From assembly GCF_000829825.1 (NCBI RefSeq), contig NZ_JXSL01000035.1, positions 1-64,000 on the forward strand: 64,000 nucleotides of DNA, in the 5' to 3' direction. The notes below the pieces were generated by a model, which did no database searches, was not told the origin of the DNA, and worked only from the letters and a program-made list of their open reading frames with translations. This document shows, piece after piece, positions 27,215-36,450 of the stretch. The translations under genes were made by a program, and so were the position numbers. How positions within the stretch are numbered: position 1 is the first letter of the stretch; the number at the start of each line of letters is the position of its first letter. The DNA is from Paramagnetospirillum magnetotacticum MS-1. Its GTDB lineage: Bacteria > Pseudomonadota > Alphaproteobacteria > Rhodospirillales > Magnetospirillaceae.

Positions 27215-27619
27215 ATGGTCATCTTTGGAACGGCCCTGCTGGCCGCCTGCTATCTGGCGGGCATCTTCGTCGGTGATGCCTTCGGTGCGCTGATCGGCGT
27301 CAAGGCCAATGTGGGCGGCGTCGGTATCGCCATGATGCTGCTGATCGCCGCCCAGCATTTCCTGCGCGAGCGTGGACTTCTGAATGCCACGTCCGAGAAG
27401 GGCGTCACCTTCTGGGCCATGATGTACATCCCAGTGGTGGTGGCCATGGCCGCGACCCAGAACGTGCTGGTGGCCGCCAAGGCGGGTCCCGTCGCTCTGC
27501 TGGCGGCGGCCGGTTCCGTCGTGCTGTGCGCCTGCGTCATCTCCTTCATCAATCGCATCATCCACCGCGCCCATGGCGGCCAGCCGTGGAATCCCGATGC
27601 GACTGTGGAAATCGGCTAG
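27215..27619 (+). CDS. madL: Malonate transporter subunit MadL
   Basis: A 134-residue hydrophobic protein with four predicted helices, matching the small subunit of the MadLM malonate (Na+ symport) carrier. The start at 27215 follows GGAGGGG; the frame is open to 27143. It is 12 nt upstream of madM. The two subunits act together in the inner membrane to import malonate for the decarboxylase encoded just downstream. Confidence 0.85.
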   Translation: MVIFGTALLAACYLAGIFVGDAFGALIGVKANVGGVGIAMMLLIAAQHFLRERGLLNATSEKGVTFWAMMYIPVVVAMAATQNVLVAAKAGPVALLAAAGSVVLCACVISFINRIIHRAHGGQPWNPDATVEIG

Positions 27620-27631
27620 GAGAGCGCAGTT

Positions 27632-28396
27632 ATGTTGCACATGATTGAAAAGGCCGTGGCCGAGAACCAACTGGTTTCCGCCTTCGCCGTCGTCGGCATC
27701 ATCGTCTGGCTGTCCAACCAGGCATCACGTTATCTCACCAAGGGCCGGGTCCACGGCTCTGCCTTCGCCGTCCTCGGCGGCCTTGCCCTGGCCTATTGGG
27801 GCGGGGTCCTGACCGGCAAGACCAAGGGGTTGGCGGACCTGACCATGTTCAGCGGCCTGGCCCTGATGGGCGGCGCCATGATGCGGGATTTCTGCATCGT
27901 CGCCACCGCCAGCGAAGTCCATGTGAACGAGGCCAAGAAGGCTGGGATCCTGGGCTTCGTCGCGCTGTTCCTCGGCACGATCATCCCGTTCATTGTCGGC
28001 GTCGCTGTGGCCAGGGCCTTCGGCTATACCGACCCGGTGGCGTTGACCACCATCGGCGCGGGCGCCGTCACCTATATCGTCGGCCCGGTCACCGGGGCGG
28101 CCATCGGCGCCAGTTCGGACGTGATGGCGCTCTCCATCGCCACCGGTGTGGTCAAGGCCATCATGGTGATGATCTTCACGCCCGCCCTGGCTGGCTTCAT
28201 GCGTCTGAACAATCCCCAATCGGCCATGGTTTTCGGCGGTCTGGCCGGTACGGTCAGCGGCGTCAGCGCCGGTCTGGCGGCCACCGACCGCCGTCTGGTT
28301 CCCTATGGCGCGCTGGTCGCCACCTTCCATACCGGGCTCGGCTGCCTGATGGGACCGTCGGTCCTGTATCTGGCGGTCAAGGCGATCTCCTGGTGA
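27632..28396 (+). CDS. madM: Malonate transporter subunit MadM
   Basis: A 254-residue membrane protein with about seven helices and a conserved polar stretch (TTIGAGAVTYIVGPVTGAA) typical of the large MadLM subunit. The start has AGGAGAG nine nt before it. It is followed after 23 nt by mdcA, so uptake and decarboxylation are cotranscribed. Confidence 0.87.
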   Translation: MLHMIEKAVAENQLVSAFAVVGIIVWLSNQASRYLTKGRVHGSAFAVLGGLALAYWGGVLTGKTKGLADLTMFSGLALMGGAMMRDFCIVATASEVHVNEAKKAGILGFVALFLGTIIPFIVGVAVARAFGYTDPVALTTIGAGAVTYIVGPVTGAAIGASSDVMALSIATGVVKAIMVMIFTPALAGFMRLNNPQSAMVFGGLAGTVSGVSAGLAATDRRLVPYGALVATFHTGLGCLMGPSVLYLAVKAISW

Positions 28397-28419
28397 GCCC
28401 TTCGTAAAGGAGTTTTGAT

Positions 28420-30063
28420 ATGCGCGACTGGAACACCCAGGCCCGGAACAGGGAGGCACGCCTCGGGCGTGCCGCCCCCCTCGCCCAGGGCAAGCGGGTC
28501 GAGGCCAGGGATGTGACCGCCCTGCTGGAAGCGGTGCTGGAGCCCGGCGACCGCGTCTGCCTGGAAGGCAACAATCAAAAGCAGGCCGACTTCCTGGCCA
28601 AGGCCTTGGCCGGGCTCGATCCCACCAAGGTTCACGATCTGCACATGGTGCAATCGGTCCTGGCCCTGCCCGAGCATCTCGACGTGTTCGACCGCGGCGT
28701 CGCGTCCAAGCTGGATTTCTCCTTCTCGGGGCCGCAAGGCGCACGCCTGGCCAAGCTGGTGGCCGAGGGGCGGATCAATATCGGGGCGATCCACACCTAT
28801 CTGGAACTGTTCGGCCGCTATTTCGTCGATCTCACGCCACGGGTCAGCCTGGTCTGCGCCCAGGCGGCCGACCGGGCGGGCAATCTCTATACGGGGCCCA
28901 ACACCGAGGACACCCCCATCATCGTCGAAGCCACCGCCTTCAAGCGTGGCATCGTCATCGCCCAGGTCAACGAGATCGTCGATGCCATTCCCCGCGTGGA
29001 TATTCCCGCCGATTGGGTGGACTTCGTGATCCAGAGCCCAAAGCCCCATTATATCGAACCGCTGTTCACCCGCGATCCGGCCCAGATTTCCGAAATCCAG
29101 GTCCTCATGGCCATGATGGCCATCAAGGGGATCTATGCGGAATACGAGGTCAACCGGCTGAACCATGGCATCGGCTTCGACACCGCCGCCATCGAACTGC
29201 TGTTGCCCACCTATGCCGAGAGCCTGGGCCTCAAGGGCAAGATCTGCCGCCACTGGGCGCTCAATCCCCACCCGGCCCTGATTCCGGCCATCGAGGCGGG
29301 ATTCGTGGAATCGGTGCATTCCTTCGGCTCGGAACTGGGCATGGAGAACTATATCCGCGCGCGGCCCGACATCTTCTTCACCGGCCCCGACGGGTCCATG
29401 CGGTCCAACCGCGCCATGTGCCAGGCGGCTGGCCATTATGCCTGCGACATGTTCATCGGCTCGACCCTACAGATCGATCTGGCCGGAAATTCCTCGACGG
29501 CGACCCTGGGGCGCATTGCCGGTTTCGGCGGCGCTCCCAATATGGGAGCCGATGCCAGGGGACGGCGCCATGCCAGCCCCGCCTGGCTGAAGGCGGGACG
29601 CGAAGCCCGCCAGGGCCGCAACGTCATTCCGCGCGGCCAGAAACTGGTGGTGCAGATGGTCGAGACCTTCCGCGAGCACATGCAGCCCGCTTTCGTGGAG
29701 CGACTGGATGCCTGGGAACTGGCGGAAAGCGCAGGGATGGACCTGCCGCCGGTGATGATCTACGGCGACGATGTCAGCCATATCCTGACCGAGGAAGGCA
29801 TCGCCAACCTGCTGCTGTGCCGCACCGACGAGGAGCGGGAACAAGCCATTCGCGGCGTCGCGGGCTACACGCCGGTGGGCTTGGGCCGCGACAAGCGCAT
29901 GGTCGAGAATCTTCGCGACCGCGGCATCATCCGCCGTCCAGAGGATCTCGGCATCGACAAGCGTCTGGCCACCCGCGACCTGCTGGCGGCCCGTTCGGTC
30001 AAGGATCTGGTTCGCGCCTCGGGCGGTCTCTATGACCCGCCCAAGCGCTTCCGCAACTGGTGA
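28420..30063 (+). CDS. mdcA: Malonate decarboxylase alpha subunit (acetyl-ACP:malonate ACP transferase)
   Basis: A 547-residue subunit that exchanges the acetyl group on the ACP thiol for malonate, giving malonyl-ACP and acetate. Its length and the segments ARNREARLGRAAPLAQGK (N-terminus) and GFGGAPNMGADARGRRHA fit MdcA, a CoA-transferase-fold protein. Soluble and cytoplasmic. AAGGAG lies before the start. Neighbouring C, D and E subunits complete the biotin-independent enzyme. Confidence 0.92.
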   Translation: MRDWNTQARNREARLGRAAPLAQGKRVEARDVTALLEAVLEPGDRVCLEGNNQKQADFLAKALAGLDPTKVHDLHMVQSVLALPEHLDVFDRGVASKLDFSFSGPQGARLAKLVAEGRINIGAIHTYLELFGRYFVDLTPRVSLVCAQAADRAGNLYTGPNTEDTPIIVEATAFKRGIVIAQVNEIVDAIPRVDIPADWVDFVIQSPKPHYIEPLFTRDPAQISEIQVLMAMMAIKGIYAEYEVNRLNHGIGFDTAAIELLLPTYAESLGLKGKICRHWALNPHPALIPAIEAGFVESVHSFGSELGMENYIRARPDIFFTGPDGSMRSNRAMCQAAGHYACDMFIGSTLQIDLAGNSSTATLGRIAGFGGAPNMGADARGRRHASPAWLKAGREARQGRNVIPRGQKLVVQMVETFREHMQPAFVERLDAWELAESAGMDLPPVMIYGDDVSHILTEEGIANLLLCRTDEEREQAIRGVAGYTPVGLGRDKRMVENLRDRGIIRRPEDLGIDKRLATRDLLAARSVKDLVRASGGLYDPPKRFRNW

Positions 30064-30074
30064 GAGTCAAGCCA

Positions 30075-30392
30075 ATGGAAACCTTGAATTTCGAATATCG
30101 CGGCGGCAAGCCGGTGGCTGGCTCCACCCCTTCCACCCTGGTCGGCGTGGTGGGCTCGGGCAATCTGGAGGTTCTGGTCGAGCGCCAGGATCTGGCCGGG
30201 GCCTGCAAGGTCGAGGTGCTGACCGCCGCCACGGGCTTCGGCCCTATCTGGCAGGCGGTGATGGACGACTTCTTCGACCGCCATCCCCTGGCCGATATAC
30301 GCATCTCCATCAACGACGTGGGAGCCACCCCGGCCGTGGTGTCGCTGCGCCTGGACCAAGCCGTCGAGTCCTTTCTGGGAGGCCGGTCATGA
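30075..30392 (+). CDS. mdcC: Malonate decarboxylase acyl-carrier protein (delta subunit)
   Basis: A 105-residue carrier. The conserved VGSGNLEVL carries the Ser to which the 2'-(5''-triphosphoribosyl)-3'-dephospho-CoA arm is attached. MdcB makes the prosthetic group and MdcG attaches it; both genes are in this operon. The stop overlaps the mdcD start (ATGA). An in-frame GTG at 30060 is possible, but ATG 30075 gives the family N-terminus METLNFEY. Confidence 0.9.
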   Translation: METLNFEYRGGKPVAGSTPSTLVGVVGSGNLEVLVERQDLAGACKVEVLTAATGFGPIWQAVMDDFFDRHPLADIRISINDVGATPAVVSLRLDQAVESFLGGRS

Positions 30393-31264
30393 GCTCCTAT
30401 TACGAAGCCAGCGCCCGCGAACGGATTGTCGGCCTGCTGGACGGTGGCAGCTTCCGCGAGATCCTGCCGCCCGGTGAACGCATTCTCAGCCCCCATCTGC
30501 TGCAACTGGACACTCCGGCCGCCTTCGATGACGGAATCGTGGTCGGCGAGGGCGCTCTGGGGGGGCGCAAGGTCCTGATCGCCGCCCAGGAAGGCGGCTT
30601 CATGGGTGGCGCCGTGGGCGAGGTCCACGGCGCCAAGCTGGTGGGCCTGCTGGAACGGGCCCTGGACCAGCGCCCCGCTGGGGTTCTGCTGCTGGTGGAA
30701 TCGGGCGGCGTGCGCCTGCACGAGGCCAATGCCGGTCTGATCGGTGTGTCCGAGATCATGCGCGCCGTGTTGAAACTGCGCGGAGCGGGGATTCCGGTCA
30801 TCGTGCTGGATGGCGGCCAGTTCGGCTGCTTCGGCGGCATGGGAATCGTGTCTCGGCTGTGCGACGCGGTCATCATCAGCGAAGAAGGCCGACTGGGATT
30901 GTCCGGCCCCGAGGTGATCGAGACCACCTGCGGCGTCGAGGAGTTCGATTCCCGCGACCGCGCCCTGGTCTGGCGGACGGTGGGCGGCAAGCACCGCTAT
31001 CTGCTGGGCGAGGCGGCTCATCTCGTAGCCGACGACATCGCCGCCTTCCGCGCCCAGGCCATCGCCGCCCTCGACCTTCGGCCCGATCTGTCCCTGGAGG
31101 CCCTGGAGCGCGAGCATGCCGTCCTGGGCCAGCGGCTGGATCGCTTTGGCACCTGCCGCGACGGCATCGATATCTGGCGCAATCTCGGCATTGACCAGCC
31201 GGAGCGCCTGCCCCTGCTGGAAGCCGAAGCATTCATCGCCATCACCGCTGGCAAGAGGGCCTGA
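30389..31264 (+). CDS. mdcD: Malonate decarboxylase beta subunit
   Basis: A 291-residue crotonase/carboxyltransferase-fold protein (SFREILPPGERI, EAHGAK-type core GEVHGAKLVGLLERAL, GGQFGCFGGMGIVSRLCDAV). With the gamma subunit it decarboxylates malonyl-ACP to acetyl-ACP and CO2. Its ATG overlaps the mdcC stop, and mdcE begins two nucleotides after its own stop, which favours equal subunit synthesis. Confidence 0.9.
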   Translation: MSSYYEASARERIVGLLDGGSFREILPPGERILSPHLLQLDTPAAFDDGIVVGEGALGGRKVLIAAQEGGFMGGAVGEVHGAKLVGLLERALDQRPAGVLLLVESGGVRLHEANAGLIGVSEIMRAVLKLRGAGIPVIVLDGGQFGCFGGMGIVSRLCDAVIISEEGRLGLSGPEVIETTCGVEEFDSRDRALVWRTVGGKHRYLLGEAAHLVADDIAAFRAQAIAALDLRPDLSLEALEREHAVLGQRLDRFGTCRDGIDIWRNLGIDQPERLPLLEAEAFIAITAGKRA

Positions 31265-31266
31265 TC

Positions 31267-31971
31267 ATGGACGCTCGCAGTCTGCTCGACCAATTGTTTC
31301 CCGCCGGTCATACGGTGGCCTTCGACGGCATTTTCTTTGCCGGAACCGGAACTTCCGGCAGCCATGCCGTGGCGGTGATCGGCACCATCGATGCCGCTCC
31401 CATCGGCATCGAACTGGCCTTCCGCATGGCCGGGGCGGTGCTTGACGTGGTGCGCCATCACCCCGGACGGCCGATTCTGCTGCTGGTCGATACCCAGGGC
31501 CAGCGGCTCAGCCACCGCGACGAACTGCTGGGCATCAACGGCTATATGGCCCATCTGGCCAAGTGCCTGGAAGTGGCCCGCCGGGCCGGGCACAAGATCA
31601 TCGGCCTGGTCTATTCCCAGGCGGTCAGCGGCGGCTTCCTGGCCAGTTCCCTTCTGGCCGACACCTGCTATGCCCTGCCCGAGGCCGAGGTGCGGGTGAT
31701 GAACCTGCCCGCCATGTCACGCATCACCAAGATCCCGCTGGAACGCCTGGAATCGCTCAGCAAGACCTCGCCGGTCTTCGCGCCGGGGGTGGAAAACTAC
31801 CTGCGCATGGGGGCCATCGCCGCCCTATGGCAGGGCGACCTTTCCGCCTATCTGGCCGAAGCCCTCGCCGCCCCTGCCGGTGAGGACACACGGCGCATCC
31901 TGGGCGAGACGCGGCAAGGACGCGGTCTGGCCCGCCGGGTGGCCGAGCGGGTGCGCCATGACGCCGCCTGA
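31267..31971 (+). CDS. mdcE: Malonate decarboxylase gamma subunit
   Basis: A 234-residue partner of MdcD, also crotonase-like (FAGTGTSGSHAVAVIGTID, ILLLVDTQGQRLSHRDELLG, YSQAVSGGFLASSLLADTCYALP). The D-E heterodimer is the malonyl-S-ACP decarboxylase. Its 3' end overlaps mdcG by 14 nt. Confidence 0.9.
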   Translation: MDARSLLDQLFPAGHTVAFDGIFFAGTGTSGSHAVAVIGTIDAAPIGIELAFRMAGAVLDVVRHHPGRPILLLVDTQGQRLSHRDELLGINGYMAHLAKCLEVARRAGHKIIGLVYSQAVSGGFLASSLLADTCYALPEAEVRVMNLPAMSRITKIPLERLESLSKTSPVFAPGVENYLRMGAIAALWQGDLSAYLAEALAAPAGEDTRRILGETRQGRGLARRVAERVRHDAA

Positions 31972-32632
31972 CGGGCTTTTCCGTCATGATTGGGTCTGGC
32001 TGAAGCGCGGCTGGGATCGTCATCTGCGCACACCCCTGGACAAGATCGCCCGGACCGAAGTCGGGACATGGCTGGACGGAGGGCGCCCCCTGGTGGTGAC
32101 CCGCCGTCTGCCCGACGATCAGCCGGGCGATATCCGCCTCGGCCTCGCCCTGCCGGGACGGCGGCGGATTGCCCTGCATATGGCCGGGCAGGCCATTGCC
32201 CGCCATGCCTCGCCGCCCGGTCTTCGCGATGTCCTGACCACGGCCCCGCTGGTCTGGCGCGACAAGCTGGAATGGCTTGCCGCCTTGACCGGCGCCCTGG
32301 GCGTTCCCACCGGCGTTTACGGTTCGCTGGCGTGGCAGCATTTCGCCTGTGACGGAAACATGGTCTATCTCACCTCCGGGTCCGACCTGGATCTGGTGTT
32401 CCGTCCGTCCGATTTAGGGTCGCTGGAACGCCTGCTGCGGGAATTGACCGCCTGCGAGGCCAGGGAACAAACGCCGCGCCTGGACGGAGAGATTGTTCTG
32501 CCGGACACAAGCGCGGTGGCCTGGCGCGAACTGGCCGCCCTCCCAGAAAAGCTTATGACCAAGAGCATGGATGCCGTCGAGATGCGGCCCCTGGCGGCGA
32601 TCATGGCCCTGTTCCAGCGGCGGGCGGCATGA
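31958..32632 (+). CDS. mdcG: Malonate decarboxylase holo-ACP synthase (phosphoribosyl-dephospho-CoA transferase)
   Basis: A 224-residue nucleotidyltransferase that joins the triphosphoribosyl-dephospho-CoA group to the Ser of MdcC. It shows the family pattern: an N-terminal HDWVWL segment and the catalytic nucleotidyltransferase motif GSLAWQHF...GSDLDLVF with two Asp for the metal. The start at 31958 lies inside the end of mdcE. Confidence 0.87.
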   Translation: MTPPDGLFRHDWVWLKRGWDRHLRTPLDKIARTEVGTWLDGGRPLVVTRRLPDDQPGDIRLGLALPGRRRIALHMAGQAIARHASPPGLRDVLTTAPLVWRDKLEWLAALTGALGVPTGVYGSLAWQHFACDGNMVYLTSGSDLDLVFRPSDLGSLERLLRELTACEAREQTPRLDGEIVLPDTSAVAWRELAALPEKLMTKSMDAVEMRPLAAIMALFQRRAA

Positions 32633-33480
32633 GCATTCTGAGCGCTCATCGCCCACGCCCGAGCGCCGCCAGCGTCGCCATAGGACGACGTGCGGTGGCG
32701 GCCTTGCATGCGGAACTGGCGCTCTATCCCAAACCCGGTCTGGTCAGCCCCATGGATAGCGGCGCCCATTCCGACATGGATGCCACCACCTTCCTGCGCT
32801 CGCTCTTCGCCCTGCGCCACTACTTCGTCGCCATCGCCGCCGCGGGAGAAGCGGGCATGCCCTTCGAGGCGCTGCGCCAACTTGGCGTCGCGGCGGAACG
32901 GCGGATGCTGGCCGCCACCGGCGGCATCAATACTCATCGCGGCGCCATCTTCTGCCTTGGCCTGCTGGCGGCGGCGGCGGGATGGCGGCAGCGGCGCGGC
33001 TTGATCCTGACCGGCGACAGCCTCGCCGAGACGGTCGTCACGCTGTGGGGTGACGGTATCGCGGCCTCCGGCAGCCAGTCGCCGGACAGCAACGGCAGCC
33101 GCGCCACCCGCCGCTATGGGGCGCGCAGCGCCCGTGACGAGGCGCTGGAGGGCTTTCCCACCCTGATGGGCGTGGCGGTTCCGGAGCTTGAAATAGCCCA
33201 GGCGCGGCTTGGCTGTCCCGAACGGGCGCGGCTCCAGGCGCTGTTCGCCGTCATGGCTGACTTGGAAGACACCAATCTTCTGCATCGCGGCGGGCCGGAA
33301 GGACTTCGTTTCGTCCAGACCGAGGCCCGGAGGTTTCTCGACCATGGCGGCGTCTTCACGCCCCATTGGCGGACCTTTGCCCTGGGGTTGCACCGGGCCT
33401 GCATTGCCCGCAATCTATCACCCGGTGGCGCCGCCGATACCCTGGCCGCCGCCTGCTTCGTCCAAAGCCTGCGATCATGA
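32629..33480 (+). CDS. mdcB: Triphosphoribosyl-dephospho-CoA synthase
   Basis: A 283-residue CitG-family enzyme that makes 2'-(5''-triphosphoribosyl)-3'-dephospho-CoA from ATP and dephospho-CoA. Recognisable blocks are ELALYPKPGLVSPMDSGAHSDM, GGINTHRGAIFCLG, and DTNLLHRGG near the C-terminus. Start and stop both overlap neighbours as ATGA, so the maturation genes are tightly coupled. Confidence 0.9.
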   Translation: MSILSAHRPRPSAASVAIGRRAVAALHAELALYPKPGLVSPMDSGAHSDMDATTFLRSLFALRHYFVAIAAAGEAGMPFEALRQLGVAAERRMLAATGGINTHRGAIFCLGLLAAAAGWRQRRGLILTGDSLAETVVTLWGDGIAASGSQSPDSNGSRATRRYGARSARDEALEGFPTLMGVAVPELEIAQARLGCPERARLQALFAVMADLEDTNLLHRGGPEGLRFVQTEARRFLDHGGVFTPHWRTFALGLHRACIARNLSPGGAADTLAAACFVQSLRS

Positions 33481-34382
33481 GTCTCGGAATCCTCTGCCCC
33501 GGTCAAGGCGACCAGACCCCCGCCATGTTCCATATCCTCGCAGGGAATCGGGCCGCGGCGGAGATCCTCGGCCTGGCGGGAGAGATCATGGGCGAGGATC
33601 CCAGAGCCATTGCCGCCCAACGCCTTCCCGTCAATGCCGTCGCCCAGCCGGTTCTGTGCGCGGTGCAATTGGCGACCTGGGCCGCCTTGCGCGACCGCCT
33701 GCCCGAGCCGCGGGTGTTTGCCGGATACAGCGTGGGAGAATTGGCGTCCCATGGCTGTGCCGGATCGCTTGATCCTGCCGAGACGATCACCTTGGCCATG
33801 CGTCGCGCCGCCGTCATGGATAGCGCCAGTCCAGTGCCGGGCAGCCTGATGGCGGTGCGCGGCCTGCTGCGACAAGACCTGGAACGCCTGTGCCGGGCGC
33901 ATGGACTGGAAATCGCCATCGTCAACGATGTGGATCGTCTGGTGGTCGGCGGCCCCCTGGACGATCTCGACGGCTTCGAACCCGAATTGGTCGCGCGTGG
34001 AGCGAAGGTGACGCGGTTGCGCATCACCATCGCCTCCCACACGTCACAAATGCTCCCCGCCATCGAACCGTTCCGTAAGACGCTGGAGAGCAGCGCGCTT
34101 CGCAATTCATCCATTCCCATCCTGGCCGGGATCGACGGGACGCCCGTCACCACCCGCCAAAAGGCGGTGGATACGCTTTCCACTCAGCTTGCCCGGACGG
34201 TGGATTGGGCGGCGTGCATGGACGGCTTGGCCGAGATGGGCTGCACCATGCTGCTGGAATTGGGACCGTGCAACGGATTGTCGCGCATGGTGCGGGACCG
34301 CCTTCCCCACATCCCGGTCCGCGCGGTGTCGGAGTTCCAGAGCCTTGATGGCGTGATCAACTGGGTCGAGAGAATGCTCTGA
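33477..34382 (+). CDS. mdcH: Malonyl-CoA:ACP transacylase of malonate decarboxylase
   Basis: A 301-residue FabD-like acyltransferase with CPGQGDQ at the N-terminus, active-site GYSVGELASHG (Ser in GxSxG) and a catalytic His region near SHTSQM. With MdcB, G and C it primes the apo-enzyme by loading malonyl (then acetyl) onto the carrier. Last gene of the operon; a strong hairpin follows. Confidence 0.88.
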   Translation: MSLGILCPGQGDQTPAMFHILAGNRAAAEILGLAGEIMGEDPRAIAAQRLPVNAVAQPVLCAVQLATWAALRDRLPEPRVFAGYSVGELASHGCAGSLDPAETITLAMRRAAVMDSASPVPGSLMAVRGLLRQDLERLCRAHGLEIAIVNDVDRLVVGGPLDDLDGFEPELVARGAKVTRLRITIASHTSQMLPAIEPFRKTLESSALRNSSIPILAGIDGTPVTTRQKAVDTLSTQLARTVDWAACMDGLAEMGCTMLLELGPCNGLSRMVRDRLPHIPVRAVSEFQSLDGVINWVERML

Positions 34383-34439
34383 CTCTCAGGATTCGGCTAA
34401 CCAGGTGAAGGTGACCCTCCACCCGAGTTGGCTAACTTC

Positions 34440-34475
34440 GGGCCGAGCGGCGCGCCGCTCGGCCCGCCTCTTTTC
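34440..34475 (+). terminator. Rho-independent terminator of the malonate operon
   Basis: GGGCCGAGCGG and CCGCTCGGCCC pair around CGCG (a 26-bp perfect palindrome), followed by the T-rich GCCTCTTTTC. It lies 58 nt after mdcH. The remainder of the 309-bp gap to 34691 shows no gene. Confidence 0.8.
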
Positions 34476-34691
34476 AAAGACCGGATATCGGCCTGCGAAA
34501 GCCGGGCAATGATTGACCGCGCGATCCAACCACCCGGCAGCAGGCCAAGTAACCGTTTCGAAGCCTTAGGCTCCACTTGCCACGGCATGGCAGAAATATG
34601 TACTGTCGAGTGAGAAACGCATCAATATTTTACGAATCAGAATTGAAATCAAAGTTTATGATGCGGGCGCTCTTGTGAGGGGAAGAGCCAA

Positions 34692-35924
34692 GTGCATAAC
34701 TTGGTCGAGTTGTCATCCGTCATCTCCCTGAGTGACGACGTCTGTGCGCGCGAACCGATTCATCTGTCCGGGGCGGTACAGCCGCATGGCTACCTGATCG
34801 GGCTTAACGCCGCCACTTTGGCGCCGGTTGTTCACAGCGCCAACCTTGACGCCATGCTTGGCGCCATCGCCCCATCGACAATTCCGGCTTGGCTGCCGCC
34901 CAAAGCCATCGACGCTTGCCGTGCCATTGCCCAAAATCGCCTCTCGGAACGCGTGATTGTGGGCGAGATTCCTGGTCTTGGCCTGACCGAGATCCATTGC
35001 TTCCGCTCCGACGACATCGTGTTCTGCGAATTCGAGGCGCCTTCGGACGATGACGATGCCGCGGGACGGGTCTCGGCGACGCTGCTGGCCGAAGACGTCG
35101 AGCGCGACATGGCAGACGCCCGAGACATCGACAGCCTGTCGGCCATCGTGACGGAGGCGATCGCCACCATTTCCGGCTTCGAACGCGTGCTGGTCTATCG
35201 CTTCGATACCGATGGCTGCGGCGATGTGGTGGGCGAAAGCCTGGCGCCCGATTGGCCTCAGTCGTTTCTCGGACTTCGTTTTCCCGATACCGACATCCCC
35301 GCCCAGGCCCGCGCGCTCTACCGGCAAACGGCCGATCGCTGGATTCCGACCCGCGACTACGTGCCGGTGCCTCTGGTTCCGGCGGCAAACGATCGGGACA
35401 GGCCCATCTCCCTCGCACTTAGCCGCTATCGCAGCGTCTCGCCGATCCACCGCATGTATCAGGGCAATATCGGCGTCGATGGCTCCATGTCCATCTCGGT
35501 CATGCGCGATGGGGAATTATGGGGGCTGATTATTGGTCACCATCGAAAACCACACCGGGTCCCCGTCGCGATCCAGCATTTGATCGTGGCCCTGGGGCGG
35601 GCGTTCTCGCTGCGGCTGGACTCGTTGCTCAATTATACGGCCAAGGTCGATCAGGAACGCGAAATGCAGGCCTTTTCGGCCATGCTGGGCAAATTAGCCG
35701 CCGCGGATGATTTTCTGATGGCCTTGACCGAGGGCAAGCCGAACATCGTCGATCTGTTGCCGGGCTGCGTCGGAGCGGCGGTGGTATGGGAAAGCGACCA
35801 CGAGCCTCTCCATCTCCGGGCGCTCGGCGTCACATGCCGTGGCTTGCCTGTGGCCCTGGGTGGGGTGGTGGCAGGGTTCGGCGGCCGGTCATGGCCGTAT
35901 CAACTGCCCAACCCAAAACGTTGA
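34692..35924 (+). pseudogene. Bacteriophytochrome truncated after the GAF domain
   Basis: 410 residues remain of a photoreceptor that normally exceeds 700. The PAS domain (about 20-130) has the biliverdin-binding Cys18 (VCAREPIHLSGAVQPHGYLI). The GAF domain (about 145-330) has the chromophore motif written here FPDTDIPAQARALY and PIHRMYQGNIGVDGSM. Homology stops early in the PHY domain near ALGVT. The last 20-odd residues look like read-through into foreign DNA, and the output kinase is lost. It starts at GTG with GAGGGGAAG upstream. The break lies within 200 bp of the tRNA fragment that marks an island edge. A chromophore-binding remnant could still be made, but signalling is unlikely. Confidence 0.75.
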
Positions 35925-35989
35925 TATATTGTTGATATAAATCAGCACAACAACCGCACCGCGACAATCAGTCAAACCGCAGACAAAGA

Positions 35990-36023
35990 AAAACCCGCAG
36001 AAGCTAAGCTTTCTGCGGGTTTT
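35990..36023 (-). terminator. Terminator following the tRNA-fMet fragment
   Basis: AAAACCCGCAGAA / TTCTGCGGGTTTT form a 13-bp stem with an 8-nt loop. Read on the minus strand it lies 12 nt after the tRNA CCA end, the natural place for a tRNA terminator. It shows that the flank left of the tRNA fragment is its original downstream sequence. Confidence 0.7.
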
Positions 36024-36034
36024 ATCTATCGTTT

Positions 36035-36084
36035 TGGTTGCGGGGGTAGGATTTGAACCTACGACCTTCAGGTTATGAGCCCGA
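36035..36084 (-). other. 3' fragment of initiator tRNA-Met (CAT), probable attachment site
   Basis: On the minus strand the sequence runs from the anticodon stem (TCGGG-CTCATAA-CCTGA) through the variable loop and T-arm (GTAGGTTCAAATCCTAC) to CCCCGCAACCA, matching alphaproteobacterial tRNA-fMet. The 5' acceptor strand and D-arm are missing; upstream bases do not pair with CCCCGC. A 50-nt 3' end is the usual direct repeat left at one end of an element integrated in a tRNA. Because the tRNA 3' flank is on the left, the element lies to the right and the intact gene should be beyond position 64000. Confidence 0.75.
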
Positions 36085-36450
36085 AGCTTATCCCCTTGAC
36101 CAGAGCCAATTTGCCGGGCAAACCCCAGAAAACCTGCCAAATTCCGTCCTATCGAGTCCTCTCCAATCCTCTCTAGTTCCCGCTCGCATTGGAGCAAATT
36201 TGGAGCAAAAAAGAGGACACGGACACCCCGATGTTCGCAAAAAATTCTAGCACCGCAGGATGACGAGGTCATCAGAATTTCGGGCAGGTGGCTGACTGAT
36301 TCCAGATGACGCCGGTGACCATTCTGGAGGAGGGAGCGTTATCCCGGTTGCGTTGGGAGACATGAGTCCCCCCCTTCGCTGCTGGCGAAACTAATAGCAC
36401 CATCCGCATTGAGGAGAGCCTTGAGCTCCCCCCCCCAATCGATACAAAGC
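36085..36450. other. Gene-free end of the integrated element
   Basis: About 365 bp between the attachment fragment and the XRE gene. It contains the near-repeat TTGGAGCAAATTTGGAGCAAA (36188-36208), of a type often seen beside integrase attachment sites, and no coding frame that I can support. Confidence 0.4.

Noticed and set aside
35932-35945. FNR-box-like TTGATATAAATCAG
   Set aside because: Matches the box well, but no promoter-facing gene follows; it sits between a truncated gene and a tRNA terminator.
36035-36110. Complete tRNA-Met gene
   Set aside because: No 5' acceptor strand or D-stem pairs with the 3' half, so only a fragment is supported.
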